Source: Piliocolobus tephrosceles (taxonomy: Eukaryota; Chordata; Mammalia; Primates; Cercopithecidae). Taken from it: a DNA stretch of 64,000 bases. Shown piece after piece: positions 11,107-22,720 of the stretch (position 1 is its first letter; every line of letters begins with the position of its first letter). The DNA is taken from positions 134,518,979 to 134,582,978 of the forward strand of contig NC_045437.1 in the NCBI RefSeq assembly GCF_002776525.5. The letters run 5' to 3'. The notes under the pieces were generated by a model. That model made no database searches, was not told the origin of the DNA, and was given only the letters and a program-made list of their open reading frames with translations. The translations under genes were made by a program, and so were the position numbers.

Positions 11107-11676
11107 ATTAAGTAATCTGATTGAAATCACATAACTAGGAAGTGACAGGCTCAGAACTGACCCTGGAGTATATTGGCATTCACCAAACATGCTGAAAATC
11201 ACCGTTGCTTCTTTCTTAGGTTTTATTTCTGATTAAACCTAGTTCTGACACTCAGAAATGCCACAACTTAAACTCCAAAGGAATAGCTCACTCTCCTAAT
11301 AGTATAACTGAAAACTGGCCCAGCTTAGTCTTTGCTGAGAATAGTAAAGACACCCAAATAGAAGAGGGTACATTTCCTCCAAAGGCCTAGAGGTGGTCAC
11401 ACTACATACTGGAATGAGCTACATGTATTGTAAACCCAGCACCAAGTCACCACAGGGGGTCAACCTCAGTTGTAAAATATTGATTATATTTTCTAGCAGG
11501 TGACGATACTCAAAGTAGGGGCTATAAAACATAAAATATTTTGGACATCTAGGTGTCCAACTATAACTAGAATCACCAGTTTTGGCTGGCTAAATATTAA
11601 AGACCTTCCTTTCTGTTTATTTCTAGTCCAGACAACAAACAAATAAACTGCTGGTGAAGAGCAAAATAAAATCTGT
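11107..11676. other. Unassigned unique sequence
   Basis: No gene or repeat was recognised between LTR7 and the locally duplicated block. Confidence 0.4.
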
Positions 11677-11850
11677 ACTCATCTTTGCCTGTGATAAAAA
11701 TTGTAAACATGTTTTCCGAGTTTGTTATTTATCTCCTTACATTACTTATGGTATTTTGTGAGTACTCTTTTCAACTCATAAGAGCAAAGAGTTAATACTC
11801 CTAACATATAAACATTTTCTGGAGATAGAAGAGAAAAACTCTAGTAAGTG
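11677..11850 (+). repeat. 174-bp local duplication, copy 1
   Basis: This block matches 14053-14226 over 174 bp with a single mismatch (ctaaca here, ctgaca there), in the same orientation. It lies in otherwise unassigned sequence and belongs to no transposon family I recognise. Confidence 0.95.
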
Positions 11851-12885
11851 CTGGATTTTAAAGATTATAGAAAACATCCAGTGACTTTTAGATATCTAAT
11901 CTCTTGCCAGTGTATTAGCATTATTTTCCTTCTTGATTAGCCTTTTAAATTGAATGGTGAAATCAAAGGGACTTTGGAAAAAAATGTCACTGAATGTTAA
12001 AATGAGGGTTTAGGAAATTTCCTGGCACCTGGGCTAACTGTTGTAGCCTTCTTGGCTAGTCAATGAAATATGTGTCTCTCATAAACTTTTAAACATGGGT
12101 TACACATTGCTGGTGTACAAGTAGTAAAAGTAGATGCACTTTTATATTTGAATGTACATAGAATAGATGCCCACCCTCACCCTTTTCTGTGTGCATTCAC
12201 CTGGCACCTCTTCAAGTCTGACATTTACTAATTTAGCTGTCTAGGAATACAGGTCCCCTCTTTGCCTTAAGAAATTGGTCTTTGTTACCAGGGAAGTGGT
12301 CCTCTTTCCTAGCCAAACAGTAAGAGTATGTATGATTGCCTTAAATACATCTACTCTTTGTAGGATTCACATATTCAGACACCACATCCCATAAGCTTCC
12401 ATGCATGCCATTGCACCAACACACCATGTACATACCAACAGAATTCACAGGGCAGCATGCTATCCCACATGGCCTCAAATCTAGACAGCGGGCCCTCTGT
12501 GCTGCCTCAAAACCAGGCAATGGCTGACTCCCCTACACAAGCTCCTTACTTGCTAGTGTGAAAGAAGAATTGGACCACATGCTTAGACAGATGGGTGATT
12601 AAATTACCAGGGGCTATTTTTGCTAGCTTTCCATGTATCTCTAGATGCCCAACACAATTTTTAAAAATGATCAGAATCACTGATATCAGCAAAAATAGAT
12701 CAGCATCACCTTATCCCCAGAGCAGCAGTCTTGGATCTCTTGTTCTTAGTGACACATGAAGTCAGATCCACAATATTACACCACTGTGAACACACAAAAA
12801 AAGGATGCTCAGCAAAAACCTGTCATTCTAGGAGACTATAAACAAGGATATTATTTTGCCTCGATATCATAAAATGCAAAGATAA
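11851..12885. other. Unassigned unique sequence
   Basis: About 1 kb of non-coding sequence with no recognised feature. Confidence 0.4.
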
Positions 12886-13095
12886 TACTGGCTAAAGCAT
12901 TAGATCCCCAGCTAGGTTTGATTCCTGGCTCAGCCACCCCCGAGTTGTGTCCTTGGGCATGTTATTTAACCTCTCAGTGCTTCTTCTGCATCACAGATAC
13001 CGTGATGATATCTATCTCAAAGAGTTCTTTGTGATAATCAACTTTAAAGCACTTAGAACAGCATCTAGAAAGGACCTAAGTATGCAATTGTTCGC
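12886..13095 (+). mobile_element. MIR SINE
   Basis: Sense MIR with 'attcctggctcagccac', 'ttgggcatgttatttaacctctcagtgcttc' (split here only for reading) and 'aaagcacttagaacagcat' blocks in order. Confidence 0.85.
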
Positions 13096-13339
13096 TGCCA
13101 ATATTCATTGTCAAATGATTTTGGGGATTTTATTTTTGCTTTAGTAAAATCCTTCCAAAATAAAGTCAGCTGACCAGTTACAGAAAGGAGGAAAACAGGA
13201 AAAAACACATATATAAGACATTTCATCTAGTCAGGACATACAAACCCTTGAGAGCTGGGTAGAAGTTCGATGGGTGAGTATCAGATTTAAGTAAAACCTC
13301 CTCAAGGGGCCTTAAATTAATACAATGGTGCCATGCTGG

Positions 13340-13445
13340 GTCTGAATTTTCTTTCTTATAAAATGGGCATAACACCTTAACTGTATTTTACAAGGGTTTT
13401 AGGAGGATGAAAAAAATAATAATATGGGCAACAATGTGTTTGCAT
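13340..13445 (+). mobile_element. MIR fragment
   Basis: A short piece with 'ttcttataaaatgggcataa' followed by a 'ttttaggaggatgaaa' block is consistent with the 3' half of a sense MIR. Confidence 0.55.
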
Positions 13446-13802
13446 CTTCCCTACTAGACCAAATTATTGAGAGTATGGACTCAGTTTCATGTCCATTTCT
13501 TTGCGACACAGAATAAGACAAAGCCATTGTATAGACATATTATCTGTATAGGAAAATGAATCAATCATTTATGTATGATACCCTCCCCTGACTGATGTCG
13601 GAACAAAGCCACATAATTTCCTTGTTAACTCTGTGGTGGCAAGCAGGAAAGGTGGGCCTGTAGGGATTGACCTTTCACACTGATGTGTTCAGTAAACCCA
13701 GAGTCTGAGGCGCAGAGGAGTAGAATGACTGCCCGACGCCCAAGCCATCAACAAAGCACAACTGACTATCATCATTATTGGCACTCAGCAAGAAGAGTCT
13801 CT
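13446..13802. other. Unassigned unique sequence
   Basis: Nothing recognisable between two MIR relics. Confidence 0.4.
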
Positions 13803-14040
13803 GAAACTATTATTTATTGAGCTTGTATGTGCCAGCACTGTGTTCAGCTTGTATTTTCTCATGATATCTTTTCGGTAAACTAATGAGACAATATTGCTAG
13901 GATTCCCAGTTTGTAGATGAGGAACGGGAAGGCTCGGAGTGTTAAAGTAACTTGTGTAACATTATCGAGCCTGGATTAGAACGCAGGAGAGTCTTGAGTC
14001 CAGGGTCTGGGCTTCCCATCACTGTGTTATACGTTTTCCT
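13803..14040 (-). mobile_element. MIR SINE, antisense
   Basis: The reverse complement is a MIR. The plus strand shows 'tttattgagcttgtatgtgccagcactgtgttcagc'-type sequence at 13810-13850, then 'gtttgtagatgaggaacggg' and 'aacttgtgtaacattatcg'. It ends a few bases before the second copy of the 174-bp duplication. Confidence 0.85.
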
Positions 14041-14052
14041 GCTGAGACCTGA

Positions 14053-14226
14053 ACTCATCTTTGCCTGTGATAAAAATTGTAAACATGTTTTCCGAGTTTG
14101 TTATTTATCTCCTTACATTACTTATGGTATTTTGTGAGTACTCTTTTCAACTCATAAGAGCAAAGAGTTAATACTCCTGACATATAAACATTTTCTGGAG
14201 ATAGAAGAGAAAAACTCTAGTAAGTG
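14053..14226 (+). repeat. 174-bp local duplication, copy 2
   Basis: This copy is 173/174 identical to 11677-11850. It is wedged exactly between an antisense MIR and an L1M relic. It is probably the derived copy, because the first lies in continuous unassigned sequence. It has no A tail and no target duplication. Confidence 0.95.
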
Positions 14227-14235
14227 TCTAGAAAA

Positions 14236-15350
14236 ATAGGCAAGGGGACATCGATAGGAAATTTGAAGAAAAAGAAGGGCAAATAGTCTGTGAGCTCAGC
14301 CACATTTATATAAGAGAAATGCAAATTAAGGATAGAAAAATTAGAGCATCACCAAGAATAATAACTGCAAAGGATAAAAACACTACAAATATATTTAAAT
14401 CTATGAGATCATAATAATACTAAGAAAAAAAGAAGACAGAAAACCTCTTATTGGTCATCTTTGGGGAACCAGATCATTATTTCGAAAATGGTAAATAATA
14501 AAATAAACAAGCATTTACACTGCCTTTCCTTGTGGTCTTTAATCAAATACTGATAAAACTTTCCATTTGTAGAAGTTTTTCACCAAAAATGAAGACAAAA
14601 TAATAAAATTTTAGGATCAACATTTTATAGCCCCTAATAAAACAGTAGATGTAGGCAATAATTATCAATGGCTGCTAACATTTCAAAAGTGAGAAGACAT
14701 CATTGCCTCCTGATGGAGGTATGTAGCTTCATAGGTGAAGCTACGTGTGATAGAAAAACATGCAACCTAAGTTACACCAAGTTGTTATCCTTAAATCTCA
14801 TTTAGAGGAAATCCAGGTGACTGAGAAATATGCTGTAAATAATATCATAGGGATAAAATTGGCAACATCCAGACTGTGAGACTGTCTGTAGGACAAATAA
14901 CCTCACTGTCTTCCACATATAAATTACAAGAAAAATAACTAACAGTGACGGGAAAATTATGGATTAATAGAGACTTTGGAGACAAGAAAGTCTATTTTAA
15001 TGGATGAAACTCATTTGGATCTTGATTTACAAACAATATGTAAGGAAAAATTATCAATAATTTGAAAAATAATTAGATGCTTGATATTGAAGATTTATTA
15101 ATGTCTTTGATATAATATGATTCTTTTATTTATGAAAAGGATGTCATCTTGTAGAGATGAACACTGAACTACTTAAAGAAGAAGTGGTACTATGGGTGGG
15201 AATTTACTCCAATAGGGGTTGGGTAATACATACAAGACTGCCCATGAACTAGAAACCTTTGAGGTTTGCTTATGGGTAGGTAGGATTCATTACCCTATCC
15301 CCTTACTTTAATATGTTTTAAATTTCCCATAATAAAATTATAAAAAGATA
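14236..15350 (+). mobile_element. L1ME-type 3' portion (late ORF2 and 3' UTR)
   Basis: This is an old sense L1. It starts with a late-ORF2 trace ('gaaaaataggcaaggggacat', 'agagaaatgcaaattaa'). It then has the L1ME-type 3' UTR: 'aaggatgtcatcttgtagag', 'gatgaacactgaactactta', and the end 'aaatttcccataataaaatt'. Several internal segments are too diverged to align by eye. No target duplication is visible. Confidence 0.65.
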
Positions 15351-16084
15351 ACTATTTGCCCTATATAGGTGCATATAGCATCTGCATGACAAAGAAAGTT
15401 TACCAAAATGATCCTAATAGTCCTCCTGTCTTGGAGGTAAGATTATGTATCATTTGACCTTTTAAATTTTCCAATTTTTCTTAATAAGCATTTGATGCAT
15501 TTACAAACAGAAATGAAAAAGTTAATATAAAACAATTTATTTCCATATGAGATTTTAAACATCAGTAATATTTTATTGCTTAAACAAGAAGCAAATTTTG
15601 CAAAATCTTAAGATTTGCTAAAGCTGGGTGATTAGCACACTGTATTCACCATATAATTTTCCTTAATTTAAAAATTGTAATATTTTATAATATAATATTA
15701 TAAAAGTTGAGAATAAAATATCTGGACCATTACCTGCTATCCCTGTCTGTTAGGTTATATTGAATATCTTTTCTCCAAAATAATGTCTAAAAGATAAGTG
15801 TGTCACACAATGCAAACAATATGTGTAAGAGATTCTAGGAATCTGTCCTTTGGCAAAATGTTATTATATTATTTTATTATATATATTATATACATAATTA
15901 TATATTTTATATATATTAGTTATTATATATAAGTTATTATATATAGATTATTACATTAATCTATATATCTTTAAACATTTTGATTTTTAAAGGAATGAAA
16001 ATATGGCTTGTAATTTACTGAAGGAATTTTACTTTCATACTGCTCGATGATTAGGAAAAAGTCTTAATCATTCAGTTAAAAATA
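15351..16084. other. Unassigned AT-rich sequence with AT-palindromic stretch
   Basis: No gene was found. Positions 15855-15968 are nearly pure A/T, with overlapping tatata palindromes and an 'atatagatta ... taatctatat' inverted repeat. This could form cruciforms or represent a degenerate AT microsatellite. Confidence 0.5.
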
Positions 16085-16250
16085 TTTCAAAAAACAACTG
16101 GATGGGGCCCTAGGGATTAGGCAATTGAATCCTATTATTTCATAGATGGGAGGAGAAAGCCTTATCCAAAGTCACATAAATGACTTGGGTCAGATGGATG
16201 ACAAAAACCCAGGCCTCCAATACCTATTTCCCATCTTTCATGATCATGTT
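16085..16250 (-). mobile_element. MIR-related fragment (tentative)
   Basis: The 'tagatgggaggagaaagcct', 'aaagtcacataaatgac' and 'acccaggcctccaa' order resembles an antisense MIR. Boundaries are uncertain. Confidence 0.5.
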
Positions 16251-16411
16251 GCACAATGTGGCATTTTATAAAATGCTTCTATGATCCCAGTAAAACTACA
16301 AAACTACATAGATTATCAGAAAAGGGATATGACAAATATGTGGATACATAAAGAGTTGTGGCTTGTGTGAGGGTACCTGTGATGGAGAAGAGGGGGCTGT
16401 GTCTTTATATG

Positions 16412-17165
16412 TAGACTATTTATTATAGCAGTCTTAGGTTCACAGCAAAATCGAATTGAACTTCAGAGAGCTCGCATATATATCCCTTGTGCTCTACTCA
16501 TTCCTTCAAATGCATAGCATAACCCACCAACTGGCATGGTACATTTCTTAAACTTGATGAACCATTACATTGACACAAAATTATCCCTCAAAACCCATAA
16601 TTTACGTTAGGGTTCATGCTTGGTGTTGTGCATTCTATGGGTTTTGACAAATGTATTATGATATGCATCCTGCATTATAGTATTATACAGAGTAGTTTCT
16701 CTGCCCTAAAAGTTCCCTGGCTTCATCTATTTATCCCTCCCTCCCCACAAATCCCTAGTAACTACTGTCTCCATAGTTTTTTTCTTTTCTAGAAAGCCAT
16801 ATTGTTGAAATCATATAGCATATAGACTTTACAGATGGGCTTTCTTCACATAGTAATATACACTTAAGGTTCCTCCATGTACTTTTATGGCTTGATAAAA
16901 ATTTCTTCTTAGCACAGAATAATATTCCATTGTATAGATGTACCACAATTTATTTATCCATTCATCAAAAGAAGGACACGCTAGCTCTTTCCAGCTTTTG
17001 GTAATTATGAATAAGGCTGCTATAAATATCCATGTGCAGGTTTTTGTGTGGACATAAGTTTTTCACTCATTTGTGTAAATGCCAAGAATATGATTGCTGT
17101 ATCCTATGGTAAAAGTAGGTTTAGCTTTGTAAGAAACTGCCAAACTGTCTTCTACAGCAGCTGTA
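16412..17165 (-). mobile_element. L1MB-type 3' end and late ORF2, antisense
   Basis: This antisense L1 begins at its 3' UTR ('agcagtcttaggttcacagc') and continues through 'tgttgtgcattctatggg', 'cacagaataatattccattg' and 'taagaaactgccaaactgtc'. That order is the late ORF2 region read backwards. The sequence is comparatively well preserved for an L1M but frameshifted. The right edge is a truncation. Confidence 0.88.
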
Positions 17166-17269
17166 AAGAGAGGCTCAATTTTAAAAATGATCAGCTAAGT
17201 GAAAATCACACACAAATGGTATTAATCCTGAAATGTCTTAGGCAGGCAGCATGCTCAGGCTGCTATTCT

Positions 17270-17405
17270 GTACCTCAAAAGCCACTCAACTGTAAGATCT
17301 CTGAGGTCAGGGAATTGTTTAGGGTTTGCTGTATTCCCAGTCCTTAAAACAATACTGGAGCACAGTAAGTTCTCATTCAATGTGTGTTAGATAAATAAAT
17401 AAATG
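17270..17405 (+). mobile_element. L2 3' end
   Basis: The sequence 'aactgtaagatctctgaggtcaggg', 'ctgtattcccagtcctta' and a 'cattcaatgtgtgttagata aataaa'-type ending match the L2 tail in sense orientation. Confidence 0.7.
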
Positions 17406-17500
17406 CAAACGAAAAAAATCTTCCCTCCAGTTTTGTAGCAGAGAGTTCTTAGGTCAAAAACAAGTGAAATGAAGACTTTTTCTTAGGGACCAGAGTGTTT

Positions 17501-17791
17501 GAAAACTAAGTATTTTTTTTTTTTTTAATTATACTTTAAGTTCTAGGGTACATGTGCATAACGTGCAGGTTTGTTACATATGTATACATGTGCCATGTTG
17601 GTGTGCTGCACCCATCAACTCGTCAGCACCCATCAATTCATCATTTATATCAGGTATAACTCCCCAATGCAATCCCTCCCCCCCCCCATGATAGGCCCCA
17701 GTGTGTGATGTTCCCCTTCCCGAGTCCAAGTGAGCTCATTGTTCAGTTCCCACCTATGAGTGAGAACATTCTTAGAAAACTAAGTATTTTT
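17501..17791 (-). mobile_element. Short young L1 (L1PA) with 17-bp target duplication
   Basis: This is a 5'-truncated antisense L1 of about 255 bp holding only the 3' UTR. It starts with a poly-T end at about 17512, then the primate-L1 signature 'taattatactttaagttcta' and 'gtgcaggtttgttacatatg', and stops at 'tgagtgagaacatt'. The flanking repeat gaaaactaagtattttt occurs at 17501-17517 and 17775-17791, a clean target duplication. A C-run of about ten lies near 17680. It is one of the younger insertions in the window. Confidence 0.93.
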
Positions 17792-18289
17792 AAACAATAG
17801 AATCTCACTCAGGCAAAGTCCTCCCCTACAAAAGGTGTGAAGGCCTGGGACAGAGAAACAAAAGCAGAATCTCTTCTCTTACTCTGAGGCGTGGGCTCAC
17901 CGCATGGAACAGGGGACAGGATCTTCTACACGATTTAAACAGTTTTCTTTTTATTTGCCATGCACGTAAAGTTGAATTTACATAAATTAAATGCACATAA
18001 GCTGAGTTTCCACTATAATTGGAAATAAGCTTTCATTGAAATCACATTAGAAACCAGAAAGATTAAATTAGATTTCGAAGCATATTTAGCCCTATCAAGA
18101 GGTAGATTATAGAAAGTTTATAAAACAACACAGACACACACAGCAGGCCAGAGTGCCTGGCTAGGAAATGAACAGCCTCATCACCTCAATACGGAGGGGA
18201 TAGCTGTCATCTCACATCAAGGCCTGGATAACCAATCACCCAAACCGTAGAACTCTTACTCTACAAACTTAAATGGCCATGCAAACAAA
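17792..18289. other. Unassigned unique sequence
   Basis: No gene or repeat was recognised. Confidence 0.4.
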
Positions 18290-18395
18290 CAAATCACCTA
18301 TTCACCTGGCCTCAGTTTCCTAAATGGTAGAAGGGGCATAATATTACCTCTATATATGATTGCTTAATGGAGAGAGATTACATATGATGGGTCTA
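18290..18395 (+). mobile_element. MIR fragment
   Basis: 'ctggcctcagtttcctaaat' and 'agaaggggcataatattacc' match the central part of a sense MIR. Confidence 0.6.
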
Positions 18396-18930
18396 GCTTC
18401 CTGGTTCTCAATTCTCACACAAAAACAAACCATAACAATCCCTTAAAATCTAGGTGTGAAGTAATGAGAATTCATTTCAACCTTGTTACCACCACAGGTT
18501 TGCTAATGCTGAGTCTTCCCAAAACCTTATGCTTCCCATCCTCAGCACACACTAATTTACTATTTAATATGTCTTAAGAATCCACAGAGCCCTATGAATT
18601 ACATAAATGTGACTTAGGTGACTGACTATTATTTTTCCCTCACCCTTCTCACCAGGCAAGTGTGAAGCTAAATTAGTCACTTATCATAAAGTTCTCTGAA
18701 AACATTAAAGTCTAAAGAAATGCTTGATAATTGTTCTTAGTCATCTGGTGCCAAGTGATGCTCATGAACTTACATGAGCCATTTGGTAAAAATCCAAAAA
18801 CGTCTATCTTAATTTTACATCTCACTTACTGAAAGTTCCAAGTTGAGAAATTTCTAAGAGGAGAAAATGGTTTATAAAAAGGAAAACAAATGGGTAAATC
18901 TTTGAACTCATTCACATAAGAAGGCTTACA
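18396..18930. other. Unassigned unique sequence
   Basis: No gene or repeat was recognised. Confidence 0.4.
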
Positions 18931-19225
18931 AAAATCCACCTCTTGTAATCCTAGCACTTTGGGAGGCTGAGGCGGGTGGATCACTTGAGGTCAGGAGTTC
19001 GAGACCAGCCTGGGTAACATGGTGAAAACCTATCTCTACTAAAAATACAAAAACTAGCCCGGCATGGCAGTGCAAGCCTGTAGTCCCAGCTACTCGGGAG
19101 GCTGAGGCAGGAGAATCACTTCAACCCAGGAGGCGGAGGTTGCAGTGAGCCGAGATCATGCTACTGCACTCCAGCCTGGGTGACAAAGCAAGACTCTGTC
19201 TCAAGAAAAAACAAAATCCACCTCT
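18931..19225 (+). mobile_element. 5'-truncated AluS with target duplication
   Basis: This sense Alu lacks the first ~25 bases and starts inside 'tgtaatcctagcactttggg'. It ends in a short A tail at about 19212. The 13-bp repeat aaaatccacctct at 18931-18943 and 19213-19225 shows that the truncation happened at insertion. Confidence 0.93.
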
Positions 19226-19394
19226 ATCACTGGTTTTAACAAATGAAACTAAGGTAACATCACACTGTTAACCTCTCCAATACATGTGCACACACATGGT
19301 AGGGGATTAATTGTATCTGCTTTTCTTTCTCAGTTCTTTCACATGACTAGCTACACATCAGTGCCTCTCATTTGGAGAAGATTGCTGGATCTCC

Positions 19395-19900
19395 TGTGGT
19401 CTCTCTTCTTTCCTAGACTGAGCCACTAAAAGCAGACATCCCCTTGTCTGCATTGTTATAATAGCCTTCAACTAGTCTCTACTCAAGGCATATCTGGCTG
19501 ATCCCAGTCCATTGTCTACCTTATAGATGAAAGGATCTTAAAAATAAATGATTTCCACTTCTCTGTCCAAACTTTCCAAAGGCTTCCCACTGCCCTTAGA
19601 ATGAAATCCCAAATTCTCAACATTGCTTAGGAAGTCATCTGAGACCTGGCCCCTGGCTACATCACCAGTGGCATCTTGTACCATACCCTCTCACCTACTC
19701 AGTGTACATCAGCCACACTGGGTATCATTTCTTTCACTGTGAAGTGTCACACTCTGTCTTGTCTCAGTGCCTTGAGAATACTGGAAATAGAAGATATCAC
19801 TTTGACCCACAAGCTCTCCAAAAGAAATATAAAAACAGGTTTGAGGGTGATTTGCGAATGTCTCTGAGCACCTCCTCTCTTCTTTTTTCTCATTCATAAG
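19395..19900 (+). mobile_element. L2 LINE fragment
   Basis: This sense L2 coding relic includes 'tctgtccaaactttccaaaggcttcccactgc' (19561-19593), 'agaatgaaatcccaaattct' and 'gagacctggcccctggctac', which belong to the late L2 ORF. It resembles the middle of the longer L2 at 6.6-7.8 kb. Confidence 0.75.
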
Positions 19901-20704
19901 GAGGTTGTGTCCATCTGCCCATGGATGTTTTAGAGCTTGTTTAATTTCCTTCTTTAATGTAATAGTGTAAATAGATCCAATTTGCTAAACATATTTTTTT
20001 TTCTTGTTCAAATATTGTCTCTCTCATTCTTCCCTCCTCACCCCAGATCTCAGACTCTTCACAACACATTTACCCTCACAATTTATAAAAGCTGGCAGCC
20101 TGGATACTAAACTCAGTTCTCGAGAAGGCTCAAACCAGCTGAGACGTCCACCCGGAGTAGCTAGAAGAACATTACTTATCTTTCAATGATTTTATGACAA
20201 CCTCTAGCTTCTGAAAATCACTGGATATTACTCTAAAAATAAAACATTACAGATAATTACCCCTTAGAATGGAACAAATCATTATATTAATTTGAAAAGT
20301 TATCTTGGATATGGGAAAGAGTTTTTTTTTTTTTTTTTTTAAGTTGCCAGTGTACATGAAAAACCTCATTTCTGAGAGGAAATAAGGAACAAAAAATTGT
20401 TTCATGCTTCCTGAAATTCATTTTGCTGATGCTAATAACAAGTCCAACACTGTACAGTCCCGGAGAACGCTCAGAAAGAATTACAGAAAGTGTGTCAGAA
20501 GGAGAGAAAGGAAAGAAAATTATAGGTGAATGAAAAATAGCTCTTTAATTTTGGAAGAATATTTGGGATTCTATGGACTCTGAACTCAGTACAAATAAGT
20601 TAAAGTAGAAATCTAATGACTATAATTCCAAGGGAAGAAATATAATAAAGCCTTATAGAGGTCAACAAAACAAAATTAAAGGTAATATTAGTAGCAGTAT
20701 TAAT
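19901..20704. other. Unassigned sequence with poly-T tract
   Basis: No gene was found. A run of about 20 T at 20322-20341 may be the trace of a poly-A tail. Confidence 0.45.
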
Positions 20705-20900
20705 AAAACCTAGCCCTATTCATATGTATTGACCCACTTCTTTCTCCTAACAACTTGTGAGGTAGGTTCTCCTATAATCTCCACCTCACACATGGAAAAA
20801 ACAATCAACTTATCTAAGGCAGCAGTGCTGAGATTTGAGTCAAGGTGACTTGGCTCTGGAGTCCACACTTGTAACCATGACACTGTGCTGCTTCTCACAT
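20705..20900 (-). mobile_element. MIR SINE, antisense
   Basis: The plus strand shows 'aacaacttgtgaggtaggtt', 'cacctcacacatggaaaa' and 'ttggctctggagtccacact', which is MIR in reverse. Confidence 0.78.
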
Positions 20901-21249
20901 CTTAAAGGAAGTCAGATGCAAAGAGGTACCTTAAATATTACACTTTGCTACTGATCCCCAGAGCAGAGGTGATTTATCAGCTCCGGACAATGCAGGACAG
21001 AAACTCAGAATATTGTGTAAATAAACAAAACTAAGTCCTAGAGGTCTTCTGATATGTGTCAAATGATCTAAGGTCTCTTGATTCATAACCCATAGTTGTC
21101 CTAACAAGCCCTGGTACCTAATTTGGCAAATACCTATGGAGTGCCTTTCAAACATTTGTCACAATGTTGACAAATGAATCAGACATAGGGCAGTAAATGG
21201 ATTAGGAAAGTAAGTACAAAACGTTGTGGGATCACAAATGAGTGGATAA
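20901..21249. other. Unassigned unique sequence
   Basis: Nothing recognisable. Confidence 0.4.
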
Positions 21250-21560
21250 CACACATTTGAGACATCAGAGAGAGGGGCATGAGATGGAGGCTGAAGGGGG
21301 TTTGGCTGGATGAAAGCGTAGGAGGGGAAGAGATGTGAAGACCATTTCAGGCAGAAGAAACTACGGGTAAGAAAGCCTGGAAGAGAGAACACTGTACTTT
21401 CAAGGAAATTTATAAAGTCCTATATGGATGGATGAGTTGCATATTTTGAGGACAGAGCACTCTAAACAATCAGAATGGAAAAATACATTGGGATGAGTCA
21501 CACAGAGCCATCCAGGCTACATTAAGGAGTTTAAACATATAAAGCTGTCTTTAGGTTTCA
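21250..21560 (-). mobile_element. L2-like relic, antisense (tentative)
   Basis: The stretch 'accatttcaggcagaagaaa', 'agaaagcctggaagagagaa', and a later 'ccatccaggctacattaagg' resembles the antisense pattern of an internal L2 segment. It is weak and may be coincidental. Confidence 0.35.
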
Positions 21561-22534
21561 GGGAAAAGAAAGACTTCTAGCTCAAATGACTTTCTTCCCC
21601 TTCCTATCCCATTCCACTTACCCACTGCACCATCCCTACCAAACAGAAATCAAAAAAGAACCAAACAAAACTGAGTCACTGAAATTAGCATAGAACCTGA
21701 AAGGGAGAAGATGAAGTCAACAAGATGAGAAGTGAAGTGGGGAAAAAGTATGTGTCCAGAAGAAGAGAAATGTTACTTCACAAGAAGGCAAGCAACTACA
21801 GGGCAACTCTGAATGATGAGATCAAAGGACCTATCAGTTGTGTGTTAAAACCAGCTAGCAGGAGCCACCTGTCAAATTTTCAGGAGTTTCATGAGCTGCT
21901 TGTTAAGTCATCAGTAACTTGAAAGCAGCCATATTGGGAATATTCACACCATGAACATTGACAAATGTTCTAAAATAGGGCTTTTCTTTCTTGAGAGGTG
22001 AGTTACTAGCAAGCACTGCCTGTATTCACTGAGTGTTTGTTGCTGTTATTATTGGAGAAAAATAAATAATACAAAGGTTCCATTTTTTAAACTCCCCCTT
22101 ACTCTATGAACTCTTTATGTATTAGGAAGGGTAACACAAATCTGAAATAATAGACTGTTGTCTAACTTCTTAGCCCAATGTATTGGTGTTGGCTTAACCC
22201 ACTCACAGCAAGGCTAAATGCTGAACTTGATCAACCCTCTTATCCATGAGTTCCTACTGATCTTTGTAGACCTACAACTCCACCAAATGCATGAAATAAA
22301 AAACAATATATTTGATTAGGAAAGCCAATAAGACTTGATATAAATAATATCAATGCTTTCAATATTCTTAAAGTAAATACAATTAGGAGTTTTAGATGGC
22401 TGTTTCAAATAAATGAAATTATGAACGTGTCATAAAGATATATTCCATATATTTGATAAATACTTAGTATATTTCATTATTAATACATATAACAGATTAT
22501 ATGTACTTACGAATGAAATACTTATTTAATGCTA
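21561..22534. other. Unassigned unique sequence
   Basis: About 1 kb with no recognisable gene, RNA or repeat. Confidence 0.4.
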
Positions 22535-22720
22535 TATGTATAAGGCATCCAATCTTATAACAATCTCTACTTGGTTTTAACTATTATCTCCATTTTACAG
22601 CTAAGAAAATTCAGGTTTATATATTAAATAGCTTGCCCAAATTTTACAGCCATTAAGAGACAAAAGTTCCTAGCCACTGATTCTATAGCAAAAACTGTTA
22701 AATCCTATACATAACTGCTT
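22535..22720 (-). mobile_element. MIR SINE, antisense
   Basis: 'attatctccattttacagct' and 'aaatagcttgcccaaatttt' are the conserved MIR core read in reverse. Confidence 0.75.

Noticed and set aside
15855..15968. AT-palindromic stretch as an origin or matrix attachment site
   Set aside because: AT richness alone does not support such a call. It is noted only as a low-complexity, possibly cruciform-forming tract.
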